Below are positions 39,943 to 50,872 of a DNA stretch of 64,000 bases, piece after piece. The notes under the pieces were generated by a model. The model did no database searches and had not been told where the DNA came from. It worked only from the letters and a program-made list of their open reading frames with translations. The DNA comes from Tillus elongatus (taxonomy: Eukaryota; Arthropoda; Insecta; Coleoptera; Cleridae): positions 157,608,118 through 157,672,117 of the forward strand of contig OZ023265.1 in assembly GCA_964006375.1 (NCBI GenBank). The letters run 5' to 3'. The translations under genes were made by a program, and so were the position numbers. Position 1 is the first letter of the stretch, and each line of letters begins with the position of its first letter.

Positions 39943-41164
39943 ATGGTGTATTCTGTAGAAGAAAGTGTTGAAATAATTACTCTTTTTTTCAAAAACGATG
40001 ACTGTGCCAATCGCATCGCAAATTTGTTTAATGAATGACATCCGAACAGACATGTTAACAGAAAATATATTTTGGAGTTAGTTGCAAAGTTTCGACAAAG
40101 TGGTTCAGTAGCCAACAAAAAACTGGACCCTGAACGTGAATTTCCGGTGAGAAATGAGACTACTGAGATTGAAGTTTTTGAACAAATTACTGCAGACCCA
40201 ACTTTGAGCACAAGAAAATTGGACACTGTTTCAAATATAAAAAAAGAAATATTCAGCGAATATTGAAGCATCATAAATTTCACCCGTAAAAAATCATCTT
40301 GTACAACAACTGAATGAAGATGATTTTAATCGGCGGCTGGAGTTTTGTGAAGTTATGACTGCACGAATAGCTGATAACGGGAACTTTCTGTTCAATATCT
40401 GTTTTTCAGACGAGTGTGCGTTTTTATTAAACTCTACAGTCAATCGTTATAATTGTCGTTATTGGACAGATAATAAACCAAGAAATTTTCACGAAGTCCA
40501 CACTCAAACTCCACAGAAATTGAATGTCTGGACTGGCATTTTTGGAGATCGATTAATCGGGCCAATTTTTCTTGATGGCAATTTGAGTGGCGAAACGTAT
40601 TTGGAGTTACTAGAAGATATCGTTTACCCTCTGCTAATTGACATTGTTGAAAATGATGATCGCTATCAAGAAAATAAATTAGTGTTTCAACAACATGGAG
40701 CTCCTCCTCATTTTTCCCAACGTGTTAGGAAGTTTTTGAACAGAGCGTTTCCAGAGCAATGGATTGGGCGTAGAGGTGCTATTGAGTGGCCCACTAGATC
40801 ACCTGATTTAACTCCTTTATATTTTGTGTTTCAACAATATGGAGCTCCTCCGTATTTTTCACAACGTGTTAGGGACTTTTTGAACAGAGAGTTTTCAGAG
40901 CAATGGATTGGGCGTAGAGGTGCTGTTGAGTGGCCCTCTAGATCACCGGATTTAACTCCTTCAGACTTCTTTCTTTGGGGCCATTTAAAGAGTAGAACTT
41001 TCGCAACAGAACCGGAGTCTCTGGAAGAATTACGGCGATGCATTGTTGAAGAATGCCGTCTAATAACTCCACAAATGCTCCAGAATGTCAGAGCTCGTTT
41101 TGAGCAAAATTTGTACTTTTGTATGGAAGCTGCTGGTCAAAAATTTGAACACTTACTTAACTGA
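39943..41164 (+). pseudogene. mariner transposase (DD41D), inactivated
   Basis: Starts MVYSVEESVEIITLFFKNDD, has an in-frame stop after ANLFNE (near 40036), and continues KYILELVAKFRQSGSVANKK. A frameshift between 40266 and 40355 leads to the 269-codon catalytic block. First catalytic D is in FSDECAFLL. The second would be in FQQDGAPPH but is FQQHGAPPH in unit 1 and FQQYGAPPY in unit 2 of an internal 48-codon tandem duplication. The third is in SPDLTPSDFF (unit 2); unit 1 has SPDLTPLYF. The gap between the second and third sites is 41 residues, as in the rosa group of insect mariners. Ends FEQNLYFCMEAAGQKFEHLL, stop. Three independent lesions; it cannot make active transposase. Confidence 0.9.
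40682..40969 (+). repeat. in-frame 144-bp tandem duplication in the transposase
   Basis: Units 40682-40825 and 40826-40969 both begin GTGTTTCAACAA and run to TTTAACTCCTT; they differ at about a dozen bases. Confidence 0.93.
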
Positions 41165-41269
41165 ATAAACATTTTTGAACGTTTGGTTTTGTTTTTTAGT
41201 TTTTTTTTAACGAAAACTGACTAATTATTGTATTTGTTATCACAATGAATGAAATACGTTCTTGCAATA

Positions 41270-41546
41270 CTAACTGTGAATAATTTTTAAACGAGTTGAT
41301 AAAATTTCCAAAAAAAAATAGTGTTCTGAATTCAGAAGAGAAAGAGCTTTCAAATGATGTAACACTAGACCCATGTTCCATATTTAAAATATAAGGGTTG
41401 TTATCACCACCGTAAGGGGTTGATGTGACAAAGTTGAGTTTAATGTCAAAACATGTCCCCCTCAATATTAAAATCGACGTGTTTCAGCGTTTCTAAAAAA
41501 AATTATCTGGACGGAAATCGGTCTGTTTCGTTTTTGAGGCGCCACC

Positions 41547-41551
<5 letters not shown>
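41270..41551. repeat. right terminal inverted repeat of the mariner
   Basis: Partner of the left repeat; contains AACTGTGAATAATTTTTAAA and ends CCACCCTGTA against the TA run. Confidence 0.85.
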
Positions 41552-41585
<34 letters not shown>

Positions 41586-41594
41586 ACATCATAT

Positions 41595-41660
<66 letters not shown>
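41550..41660. repeat. compound (TA)n-(AC)n-(TA)n microsatellite
   Basis: TA run, GTTACATCATATACACACACAC, second TA run from about 41609. Adjacent to the mariner end. Confidence 0.94.
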
Positions 41661-41663
<3 letters not shown>

Positions 41664-42640
41664 TCTGCTCATTAGTTATTTTCTCGTTTTACGGAAAATT
41701 CGCTAAAAGGGTAATTTTTTGGGAACAACGCTTTGAGTGTTGAGTCGTTTATATAAAAACTCATCGAGAACAAAGAGAACACACTTTGTCTTTTTTCCCC
41801 TTTTCCCTAGACTCTATTATAAATTATTCTTAGAGTCTTTTTTATATTTTAACGTTAATGGGATCCTTGGTTTTAGCGACCAGCGTTGAACAAAGCCATA
41901 TGTTTTAGATTTGCTTTTGGCAACCATTTATTTTCCAGAAACTCCCCAACTATTGTTAAGAAAAGTAGAGGGCTACGTCTTCTTTATACAAATGTGGTAA
42001 CGGGTAGTAGTATCGGTAATAATCGTCATAGTGTACCTTAATGTCTCGAGGCCGTTTAAAATTAAATTACTTTAAACAATACTGCTTATTAAAATACAAA
42101 TAGAAAACACAAGCAAAAATCATGGTATTAACTTCTAAGGCGTACTAATTGGTGTCGTAACTGCAACATGGAATTAAAATCAGATCCAATGGAGACTCCA
42201 ATTAAAAAGTAACACATAAATGGTTTCTCTTTTGTCCCATGCTTCTTAAGATAGCCGTCTTGTGAATATAAACACTTTCTAAATGAAGTACTAATTACAT
42301 TTAAAATTTGCATTTAGCGCTGAATTCTCATTAAAGCTGTTCCATGAATTTACACGGAACATCGATTTTCACTCTCAGTCATCTCAGGTAAACGTGAGGC
42401 GCCGGCAACTAGACAATGGAAATATTTTGAGGAGTAGCTCTGCTGCTTTATGAATTTATAATTGTATGATGCGAACGCTTGGAATGAAAACGAAACCGGG
42501 GATATAAATCTTGATATTTCATTATCGTTGAATTCGTTAAAAGCATTGGAAAGCTGTCCATGAAAAACACTTTGAAAAGACTATTGTTGTATTGAATTTG
42601 CAGATAAAATAATGAGAGCTGTACGGCTGGGATGTTCTAT
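41661..42640. other. unassigned stretch
   Basis: 41665-41720 resembles 30766-30850. The remainder has only short frames without motifs. Confidence 0.45.
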
Positions 42641-42689
42641 ATCGCCATATTTTTGAAATTCATTGTATTTTTTTATTTTTTTTTTATTT

Positions 42690-44205
42690 AAAAAACACAC
42701 CACGAGAGCTTACAGCCTCAATACTATCGTACCGTGGATGTCGTCAAGGGGGAAAGAGGCAACTTGTTAGGTTTGGAGGTTCGGGGGAGAAGGCAAAAAC
42801 AGGTGCCGGCAACGAATTCCACAACTTGGAAGTCCTCGGGACAAAAAAGCGTGCATAACAAGATGTTCTATATCTTGTGGCCTGGACAGTAAAAGGGTAC
42901 ATTCGCTCTGTTCCCCTGGTAGATCTGTTGGGGGCAGAAGGTGGAGGAACTATGGAAGAAATCTCCTCTAAGCAGTGTCCGTGCAGATATCTATAAAAAG
43001 AGAGAGGTCACCAACGGCACGTGGGTGGGCAAGGGGTGTCAGCCTTTGGGTGAGGGTAGGGTCACGGATGAGACGTATAGCTCCCTTCTGAATGGAGTCC
43101 AGGATAGCGAGTGTAGAAGCGGCAGCAGCACCCCAGATGTGAGAGCAGTATTCGAGGTTTGGTCTTATTTGTGAAGTATATAAAGTATAGAGATTATGTG
43201 GTGAAAAGTATTTGCGAGCCCGGAAGAGGAAACCTAATTTCTTCGCAGCCGCTTCTGCAATTGATGTGACATGTTGGTGCCAATTGAGATTTCGACTCAC
43301 AGAGATGCCAACAAGTGAAAAGGACTCATTACTTTGAATAACTTGGTTGTTTATTGTGATGGCTCTAGGGCTGGTGTATCTCTTATGAGTAAGAAAGCAA
43401 GACTGTGATTTGGTGGGGTTGAATAGTACAATATTTCTACTTCCCCAGTCTAATATTTTTTGGAGATCCACGGAGACAGAACCCTCCATGAGTCTGCGAT
43501 CCTCATCTAATTGGGCTAGAGATACAGGCTTAGAATATTGTATATTTTAGTGGAGGGTGCTGTCGTCCGCGTAACTGTGAACTGGGTTGGATGTGCTAGA
43601 GAGGAGGTCATTAATGTGGAGAAGAAACAGAATAGGGGCTAAATCTGAACCTCGAGGAACTCATGCAATAATTGGATACAGTTTAGAGGATTGGCCACCC
43701 AAAACAACAGAAATGCTCCGGTTGGAGAGGAAAATTGCTGTCCACGTAGAGTTTTGGTGGTAGGCCATAGGCCGGTAGTTTATTAAGCAGCGCTGCGTGC
43801 CAGACCTGGTCGAATGCTTTGGATATGTCTAGAGCGACAATCTGGGGTTCACCTTGTAGTTCCATAGACTGGTTCCAAGAATGGGTGACAACGAACAGGA
43901 GGTCCGCAGTTGATCTGCCCTGACGGAATCCATACTTCGAGAACAATTGCTGGGATCTCGTCAAGGCCAGAGGCGTTCCTGGTATTCAGAGAAGAGAGCA
44001 TATTTCGTACCATTTTAGTTTTGAAAGTGATATCCGTCATTTTATGCGCGACATTGGGGACTGTTGGTGGTTGAACATTTGGAGGTGAGTGTAGAATTGC
44101 CGGCGAACAACCAGGCAAAAAGTTTATCCTTGCCCAGGGCGGTAGAAACAATTGCATCCCCTGAGACAAGAGGTGAGAACGTGCTCTTGCAGAAATTATT
44201 CCCAA
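42690..44205 (-). pseudogene. LINE family 1 copy A reverse transcriptase and C-terminus
   Basis: 44200-43950 reads TDITFKTKMVRNMLSSLNTR and KASGLDEIPAIVL (here NASGLDEIPAIVL), the RT entry. The frame then jumps to YGFRQGRSTADLLFVVTHSW: about 245 bp are missing compared with copy D, between GATCCCAGCAATTGTTCTC and GTATGGATTCCGTCAG. DISKAFDQVWHAALLNK follows. YADD is at 43562-43573. 43489-42968 is open for 173 codons: DLQKILDWGSRN, SLVGISVSRNLNWHQHV, YTLYTSQIRPNLEYCSHIWG. The deletion removes part of the fingers, so it is dead. Confidence 0.88.
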
Positions 44206-44462
44206 TAGATTTAGGAAGAGTCCAGATGGGTTTGCTGCCGTTGGAGCTTAAGAGGACTTTGTTTTTTATGTGTTTATTAAACGAGTTTTTTGTCTCAGAA
44301 AGAATGCGGACATAGTGGTTTACTGACGGTTTTATTGACTGGGATTGTGTAGAAGCTTTTTGTAAGCTTTGACCTTTTCAAGTCAGGCCTTGTCACAGGA
44401 TTTAGAGAACCAGGGCTTTTGAGTCGCAGAAAAGGTTTTCTGTGTACGTGGAATAAATAATT

Positions 44463-45300
44463 TCATGCCAGCTTGGATAATTTCTGTGACGTTTTGTCAG
44501 ATATCAGCGGGGTCAGGATGAGAGGAGCAGACAGAGGCCCATGGAAATGAGGATAAGTAATCCCGCATTTCGTCCCAGTTCGCGGGGTTGTAGTGCCAAA
44601 CGATACGTGGGTATGATGACTTGTGACCTCGGGTTGCATTGCACAGAAAGCAAGGACCATGCCGTGGTCTGAGCGACCAAGGGGGGCGGTGACTGATATC
44701 TTATAGCAGTCAGGATTTGTAGTAAGAAGGAGATCCAAGGGATTTGAGCTGTGTGTTGGGATGCGAGGAAAGTAAGTAGGTTGCTGAACCATATTGGCTA
44801 AAAAATAGATGACTGCAAAGGCCTCCGCTGCTCTTCCATGTGGATCGGTTTTTGAAGATCCTAGCCATTCCTTATTATGGACATTGAAGTCACCAAGAAT
44901 AGTGACCTCAGAGGAAGGATATTTAGCAATCAGATGGTCGGTTTTTTCAGAAAGGTTGTCAAAGAGCTGGACAAAGTTATTGTTAGAAGGGACCGGTAAA
45001 TGCAACAGATGAATTTACTTGCAGCGCTGAGAGAGAGTTTTATCCATAGTATGTCTTTTCTTCCAGCTGCTAAATTGGGGAGTCTGGTGCAGGATATATT
45101 GCTACGGACGTACGCGCACACGCCTCCATGCAATCTAAAGGAAGCAGGGAGCTTATACCCCGGGAAATTAAGGTGATTAGTGGCTGTTTTGGCACTGATT
45201 TGAGTTTCGGCGAAGAGGAGGAGTTGGGGGCCTATTAACCTGGAGGAATTGGTGGACGGAGTTTAGGTTAGAATTTAAGCCACATATATTCGAAAAGGAT
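44463..45300 (-). pseudogene. LINE family 1 copy A AP-type endonuclease
   Basis: Read from 45300: NISFSNICGLNSNLNSVHQF (N of motif I), ETQISAKT, YKLPASFRLHGGVCAYVRSN, ILWIKLSLS, KFICCIYRSL; then from 45005 LGDFNVHNKEWLGSSKTD (D and N catalytic), VQQPTYFPR, and APLGRSDHGMVLAF (SDH). All main motifs of APE-type endonucleases are visible, but a frameshift separates the two halves near 45000. This enzyme nicks the target to prime reverse transcription. Only copy A retains it. Confidence 0.87.
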
Positions 45301-45353
45301 ATGTTAAATCTTGATGCTGGCGCCTCTCGCGAAGATCCGAATGGAGGAGTATT

Positions 45354-45645
45354 TTACCTCCGGAATCTTTTGTACAAGGAGGAGCCATCATCATATTTGC
45401 TTATAAGGGAAACCGACTCATACACCAGAACCGGAAACGTCCGTTGGGACTTCACCGGCCCCTTGATGTAAGGGGTGGTACCTCCTCGGGCGTGAAAAAA
45501 ATCCTTTACTATCACGTAAAGGAAAATTCCTCTACCACCTACCATATTGAAAGTATACCACACCAGCCAACTATTAAAGAGCTGACCAGCTCTAGAACTC
45601 GCTTTAGCATTTGGTGTAGAATGTAGAAGTGTGTAATGTTTATCC
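45354..45645 (-). other. 5' part of LINE family 1, no domain recognised
   Basis: A 122-codon frame (45354-45722) covers this and part of the first tandem unit; readable text includes GQLFNSWLVWYTFNMVGG and SQRTFPVLVYESVSL. No gag zinc finger or other motif. It may be leader or a remnant of ORF1. Confidence 0.4.
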
Positions 45646-45649
45646 CTAA

Positions 45650-46440
45650 ATACGTTGTCCCAATATAAGGGAAAAAATGGGCCAGGGCTGACAATTAACA
45701 AAATTGTTAGTTCGTTGTACACAATCTCTATTTTATAACATTTTGTGTTATTTGGAGCTGTCGTAACAATATTACCTGGTTCCGCACGAAGATGGAGACC
45801 CTGTGCTACATCTCACAATGTTTTAGGAGGCTGGCTATCATAGCCGTATTACTTTATATGTGTGTTCTCGCTGTAATTGGTATACCGTACTGACGAGCTC
45901 TAGTTGGAGCGAAACCGGCCTGCGGTTCTAATTATGGTGAGAATACATATAGCCTTACATACATTTTTCTATTATTAGGGAAGAAATGGGCCAGGACTGA
46001 CGATTTACAAAATTGTTAGTTTGTTGTACACAGGCGTTATTTTATAACATTTTGTGTTATTTGTAACTATCGTGACAACATACTACCTGGTTCCGCACCG
46101 AGATGGCGACCCTGGCGTACATCTCACAATGTTCTAGGAGTCTGGCTACCATAGCCGTATTACTTTATAGGTGTGTTCTCGCTGTAATTAGTATACCGTA
46201 CTGTCGAGCTATAATTAGATCAAAACCGGTCTGTGGTTCTAACTATAGTGAGAATACATCTAGCCTTACATACCTTGTCCCAATATTAGAGAAGAAATGG
46301 GCCTGGCTGACAATTTGCAAAATTTAATTTGGTTGTACACAATATCTATTTTATAACATATTGCGTTATTTCGAGTTGTCGTAACAACATACTGCCTTAT
46401 TCCGTACGGAGATGGCGCCCCTGTCGTACATCTCGCAATG

Positions 46441-46441
<1 letters not shown>
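45650..46441 (-). repeat. tandem ~310-bp units, about 2.6 copies, 5' of LINE copy A
   Basis: Each unit has AAATGGGCCAGG (45677, 45986, 46297), ATTTTATAACATTTTGTGTT, TGGTTCCGCAC, CATCTCACAATGTT and GCCGTATTACTTTAT. Spacings are 309 and 311 bp. The third unit is cut by a TA tract at CATCTCGCAATG. Array lies immediately upstream of the LINE in the LINE's own sense. Confidence 0.9.

Positions 46442-46442
<1 letters not shown>

Positions 46443-46514
<72 letters not shown>
46443..46514. repeat. (TA)n microsatellite
   Basis: About 72 bp of TA, truncating the 310-bp array. Confidence 0.96.
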
Positions 46515-46517
<3 letters not shown>

Positions 46518-47049
46518 TATATATCCGTATAGTTTAGAGAACGACCTTGTTTCTTGAATAATAAGAATTGGTGTTAAAAAAAATAATTAATGAATTGATA
46601 AGTTTTATGGTTGAAGAATGTTGGTTGTTATTTAATTATTTTATAATAGAAACTGTCTGAATTTCAGATATATTAAAGAGGACGAGAGAGTGATCTGTTA
46701 GGGTTTACTCAATTTATATATCTTTTACAGCATCCGATTTATTTGATAGGATATATCGGACCTGGAATTTCATTTGGACGATACATCAATCTTTGCCTCG
46801 TTTCTCGGAAAGTAGATCTGTAGCAGATATGTTCTTGCCGACAAGAAAATTTAATTTTGATAATATAATCATGTGTTCCATCCACTATTTCACAAAAATT
46901 TGGCTTACAGTTAAAATGGTCCTTAATACGTTCTGCACAGCTTTTGCCATGCAAGTCTTACAAAGGTTACTATGTCTTACGTATAATAAATTCTAGCTCC
47001 TCTAATCCACAAAAATTCCTTAAGCATTACGCTTAAATGTTACTTCTTT
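46515..47049. other. unassigned stretch
   Basis: A 71-codon minus frame (46739-46954) overlaps another minus frame reading NLCKTCMAKAVQNVLRTIL; neither is recognised. Confidence 0.4.
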
Positions 47050-47271
47050 TGTATACAGTGTGTGCCAATTAAAACTTTCTACCAGGAAAATATCGGATTA
47101 AAAAAAAGAGATTAAAAGCCGCGACAATTCGAATTTGTCCTTAAGGGGGACACATAATATCGTAAGTTTTAAAGCCTACCCCTTAGGCAGTGGGGCAAAG
47201 GACAACTTAGATTTCAAATACCACCCTATGTTGAGTGACACATCATTTTAACGCATTCTTTTTTTTTCTGT

Positions 47272-48012
47272 TTTATATTTCAACAACACACCACGAGGGT
47301 TTACAGCTAAATACTATCGTACCGTGGGTGTCGACAAGGAGGAAAGAGGCAACTTGTTAATTCTGGACTTGAAGATTTGGAGGTTCGGAGGACAAGGAAA
47401 AACATGTACCGGCAAGGAATTCCACAACTTGGAAGTCCTCGGGACAAAAGAGCGGGAATAACAAGATGTTCTATGTCTGGTGACCTGGACAGTAAAAAAG
47501 TGCATTCGCTCTGTTCCCCTGGTAGATCTGTTGGGGGTAGCAGGTGGATGAACTATGGAAGAAAGCTCCTCTGAGCAGTGCCCGTGCAGATATCTATAAA
47601 AGAGAGAGAGGTCACTAACGGCACGTTGGTGGGCAAGGGATGGCAGCCTTTGGGTGAGGGTAGAGTCACCGATGAGACGTATAGCTCTCTTCTGAATGGA
47701 GTCCAGGATAGCAAGTGTTAAAGCAGCAGCTGCACCCCAGATGTGGGAGCAGTATTCGAGGTATGGCCTTATTTGTGAAGTATATAAGGTATAGAGATTA
47801 GCAGGTAAAAAGTATTTGCGAGCCCGGAAGAGGAAACCTAATTTCTTAGCAGCCGCTTCTGCAATTGATGTGACATGTTGGTGCCAATTGAGATTTCGAT
47901 CCACAGAAATGCCAACAAGTGCCTCATTACTTTGAATAACTTGGTTGTTCATTGTGATGGGGCTAGGGCCGCTGTATTTCTTATGAGAAAGAAAGAAAGA
48001 TTGAGATTTGGG
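47272..48012 (-). pseudogene. LINE family 1 copy C, 3' end only
   Basis: Minus frame of 245 codons (47314-48051) with KSQSFFLSHKKYSGPSPITM, VGISVDRNLNWHQHVTSIAE, SQIRPYLEYCSHIWG, IRLIGDSTLTQRLPSLAHQR and FKSRINKLPLSSLSTPTVR at the end. It is the longest undamaged C-terminal reading in this family (one small in-frame gap after NEA compared with the others). 5' truncated, so no endonuclease or catalytic palm. Confidence 0.9.
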
Positions 48013-48154
48013 GGGAGGGTGGGGTGTGGTCTGTGGTCTAATTCTGCCCACGAGAACTCACAACTTTTTGAATTTTGATTGGGATATAGCAATAAAATTC
48101 ATCGATCAAAGAATAAGCCAAAATATCAGTAAATTAAAAATGCTATTTAATTAA

Positions 48155-49184
48155 ATGGTCAAATTGTTTCCGTCTATTTCCATACAATAATACAATCTTT
48201 ACTCCACTTCCAAACAAACATTTCGAAGCATTTCGGCCGTTATGTGACGACATTCTTAAATAATTTGCCGACGCAGCTCCTCAAATGAGTTAGACCGTGT
48301 TGTATAAAGGTTAGAGTTCAAGTGTCCCCCATAGAAAAAAGTCTAAGGACGTTAAATCTGGCAAACGAGGAGGCCACTCAGTTAAACTTCTGCGTCCTAT
48401 CTACACAGCTGTAGCATGTAGCAGTGGCGGAGCACTATCCTGCTGAAACTACACATCCCTTTCTACCAAAACGTTGCCATTTTCCAATACTTGCACAATC
48501 GTCGGGTATATATGCACTTCCAGTAGATCCAGATACCTATTTGCATCCAGACTTCCCGGTAGGAAGAAAGTCCCTATGAGATGGTCTCCCAATATACCCG
48601 CCTAAACATTCAATTTCCCCGGATGCTGCGTACGAGTTTCACGAAAAATTCTTGGATTCTCATCACTCCAGTAGCGACAATTATGGCGCTTGACTTGACT
48701 ATCCAGTTGGAACGTACATTAATCGGAAAACAGATTGAGTACCAAAGGTTGGCTCCCTTCTGACTTGATCACCCGTTTCTTCGCAGAACTGCACGCGGCG
48801 ACTAGAATGGTCTTTATTAAGTTCTTGTGCCAATTTAATTTTAAATGGGTGATAGTTGTTATTTTTTAAGCTTCGGTGGCAACTAGCTACAGAAATTCCT
48901 GAAGTACTTGCAAGTTTTGTGAGACTAAAATTTGGTTCTATTGCGATGTGACTCAGGACAGCTATCTGATTACCCTTATCACGTAAGATCTGTTCACCTT
49001 GATGCTTTCTGTTTTCAACCCATCCATTTTCCAAAAATGTATGCATTAAATCCAGGACGTACCGATGCGATGTGTTTTTCTCAGGATGACGATCATTAAA
49101 AATCTATGCTGCATGGCGTGCACAGTTGTCGTTCTTGTACCGCAAACCAATTGTTTCCACTTTTTCAGCAATTGCATGAACCAT
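48155..49184 (-). pseudogene. mariner-like transposase, decayed
   Basis: Starts MVHAIAEKVETIGLRYKNDN (ATG at 49182-49184), stop after RHAA, then FNDRHPEKNTSHRYVLDLMH, GWVENRKHQGEQILRDKGNQ, ISVASCHRSLKNNNYHPFKI, DHSSRRVQFCEETGDQVRRE. The catalytic domain is broken: 48180-48720 needs several frame changes, with FEELRRQI-like and ITAEMLRNV at the end. Same family as 32.1-32.6 kb, different from the DD41D copy. Confidence 0.82.
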
Positions 49185-49210
49185 TTTTGCGAACTGGAAT
49201 TCAATTGACT

Positions 49211-49296
49211 TTGACTAAATCCAGGACGTACCGATGCGGAGTCCTTTTCACAGGATGACGATCATAAAAAAATCTGTACTGCCTGTTGTGCACAGT
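49211..49296 (-). pseudogene. second scrap of the same mariner
   Basis: TAAATCCAGGACGTACCGAT ... GTGCACAG repeats 49044-49127 with changes. It stops at GTGCACAG where the (TAA)n tail of a LINE begins, so that LINE inserted into it. Confidence 0.75.
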
Positions 49297-50872
49297 AATA
49301 ATAATAATAATAATCTTATACATCAGATAAACACACACACAGAAAATTCTACTATCTACAACTATCTAGATATGTAAATCTATCTCAGACTTAAGGTTTA
49401 AAATTTAAAAGGCGCAAAAAACTTAAACAACTACACAAATTAATCCCTTAAGTATAAAAGAGACAAAATCGAAAAACGCACTGATACATAGGGTCAAAGA
49501 AACAATGAAACAACAAACAAAAAACCAATATATAACATTACTCTAAAATTTGAACATCAAAAGGCTAACCGGTCACACTTTCACCACTTAAAAATTTCTC
49601 AACAGTATAACAGGTTCTTGAAAGAAGTAATCTCTTGACCTGCATCTTAAAACCCTTGGTGCTATTTATGTCTTTGAAATTGTTTGGAAACTTGCTATAT
49701 AACTTCACACCAATGTATATCATATTTCTCTGTGAGGAAGTAAGCCAAAAATGTTGCAAGCTGAAATATTCTTTACATCGGGTGTTATAAGTGTAAAAAT
49801 CTCTGTTCCTCACAAAATGATCTTTGTTGTCATGGACATAAACCACACAGTGAAGAATGTAAGCACTGACAACGGTAAGTATTCCTTCTTGTAAAAAAAG
49901 TCTTCTACAGAACTCGCCGGGGATACACTGCACAGAGCTCTTATTGCTGCCTTCTGTTGTTTTAGAACCAACTCAATATTGGCAGAACCTTCCCACACCA
50001 AAAGTCCATAGCACATCAAGGAATGAAAGTTCGCAAAATAAACAGTTCGAGATGCAAGGTAACTACCGTGCTCTCTCAAATAACGAACGCTGTATACTAC
50101 ACTAGACAATTTTTTGCAACGTTTTTCAATGTGGGTTGTCCATTTCAGGCCACTGTCTACGAAGAGTCCCAGAAATTTGACTACGTTTTCAGATACATGT
50201 CTTTTTAATGAAAAATTTAAGACATTGGTCTTCTATTTATTTAGTTTTAGGTTATTACTTTGAAACAAATCTTCTGCTTCACCTAGAACTTTAGCGGACC
50301 TGATTTTTACTTCGACTTCTGAATGGGCTCTATTTATAAAAGTGGTATCATCTGCAAGCAGACACGCTTCTGTTGAATTAGTATTAAGCATTAGGTCGTT
50401 TATAAAGATGACAAATAATATTTGGCCCAATATGGAGCCTTGTGGGATTCCTTCTGAAACTAATCGTTCGGAAGAGTAGGCACCCTCGAAAAAAAAACGT
50501 TTGGCTTCTGTTGCTAAGGTAGGATTTAAATAGCTGTAACGTAATTACTCGAAGACCATAATGTTCAAGTTTTTCCAGCAAGAATATGTGACTAACAGAA
50601 TCAAAAGCTTTGCTTAAATTACAGAAAGTTATTTCTACTTCGTCCTTACACTCTAAGCTGTCTATAATTTCTTCTGTCACAGCCACCAGTATTGTAATAG
50701 TTGACCTGTTTTGTCTATAACCATGCTGTTCTTTGGTCAACAAACTATTCCTCTCAAAGTATAAGATTAGCCTATATTTTATAAGAGCCTCCAATATTTT
50801 GAAAAATACAGGTAGCAACGAGATGGGTCTATAGCTTGCACTATTTTCCATGTCTCCTTTCTTATAGAGTGG
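49297..50872 (-). pseudogene. jockey-like LINE family 2, reverse transcriptase and 3' end
   Basis: Minus strand: NSASYRPISLLPVFFKILEA, then EQHGYRQNRSTITILVAVTE, FCNLSKAFDSVSHIFLLEKL; a frameshift; MGQILFVIFINDL; LADD at 50347-50358 (YADD with Y to L); then YCGLLVWEGSANIELVLKQQ-type connector and YIGVKLYSKFPNNFKDINS. The 3' end is an ATT-repeat tail (complement of TAATAATAATAATAATAAT at 49297-49316). No endonuclease; cut off at about 50870 by family 3. Several frameshifts. Confidence 0.88.

Larger units (their letters stand above)
39454..41551 (+). mobile_element. mariner of DD41D (rosa-like) type, both ends present
   Basis: Long imperfect inverted ends of about 280 bp: left starts TAGGGTTGCGCATTG, right ends GCGCCACCCTGTA. 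Shared inner phrases include CAACTTTGTCACATCAACCC and TTGAAAGCTCTTTCT. TA dinucleotides at both edges fit a TA target. The right end abuts a (TA)n tract. Total 2.1 kb, the most complete DNA transposon in the window. Confidence 0.88.
42641..45645 (-). mobile_element. LINE family 1, copy A, longest copy
   Basis: Minus-strand LINE with endonuclease (44463-45300), reverse transcriptase (about 43500-44200) and C-terminal region (42700-43490). The 3' end is CACGGTACGATAGTATTGAG then CTCTCGTGGTGTG and an A-rich tail (42641-42690). The 5' side runs into tandem 310-bp units. Family is jockey/CR1/I-like by domain order; exact clade not settled. Copies B, C and D are at 54.37-56.31, 47.27-48.01 and 58.22-60.21 kb. 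Confidence 0.88.
47055..49205 (-). mobile_element. mariner-like element, split by LINE copy C
   Basis: The 3' terminal repeat (47058-47170: TGTGTGCCAATTAAAACTTT, AAGGGGGACACATAATATCG) and the 3' untranslated part and CDS (48040-49184) are separated by LINE copy C. The halves are collinear with the intact 3' end at 32.74-33.12 kb. The 5' end is not preserved. Confidence 0.82.

Noticed and set aside
46739..46996. Zinc-finger-like frame with CKTCMAK on the minus strand
   Set aside because: Only one CxxC pair, a stop inside the reading and no second pair at a suitable distance.
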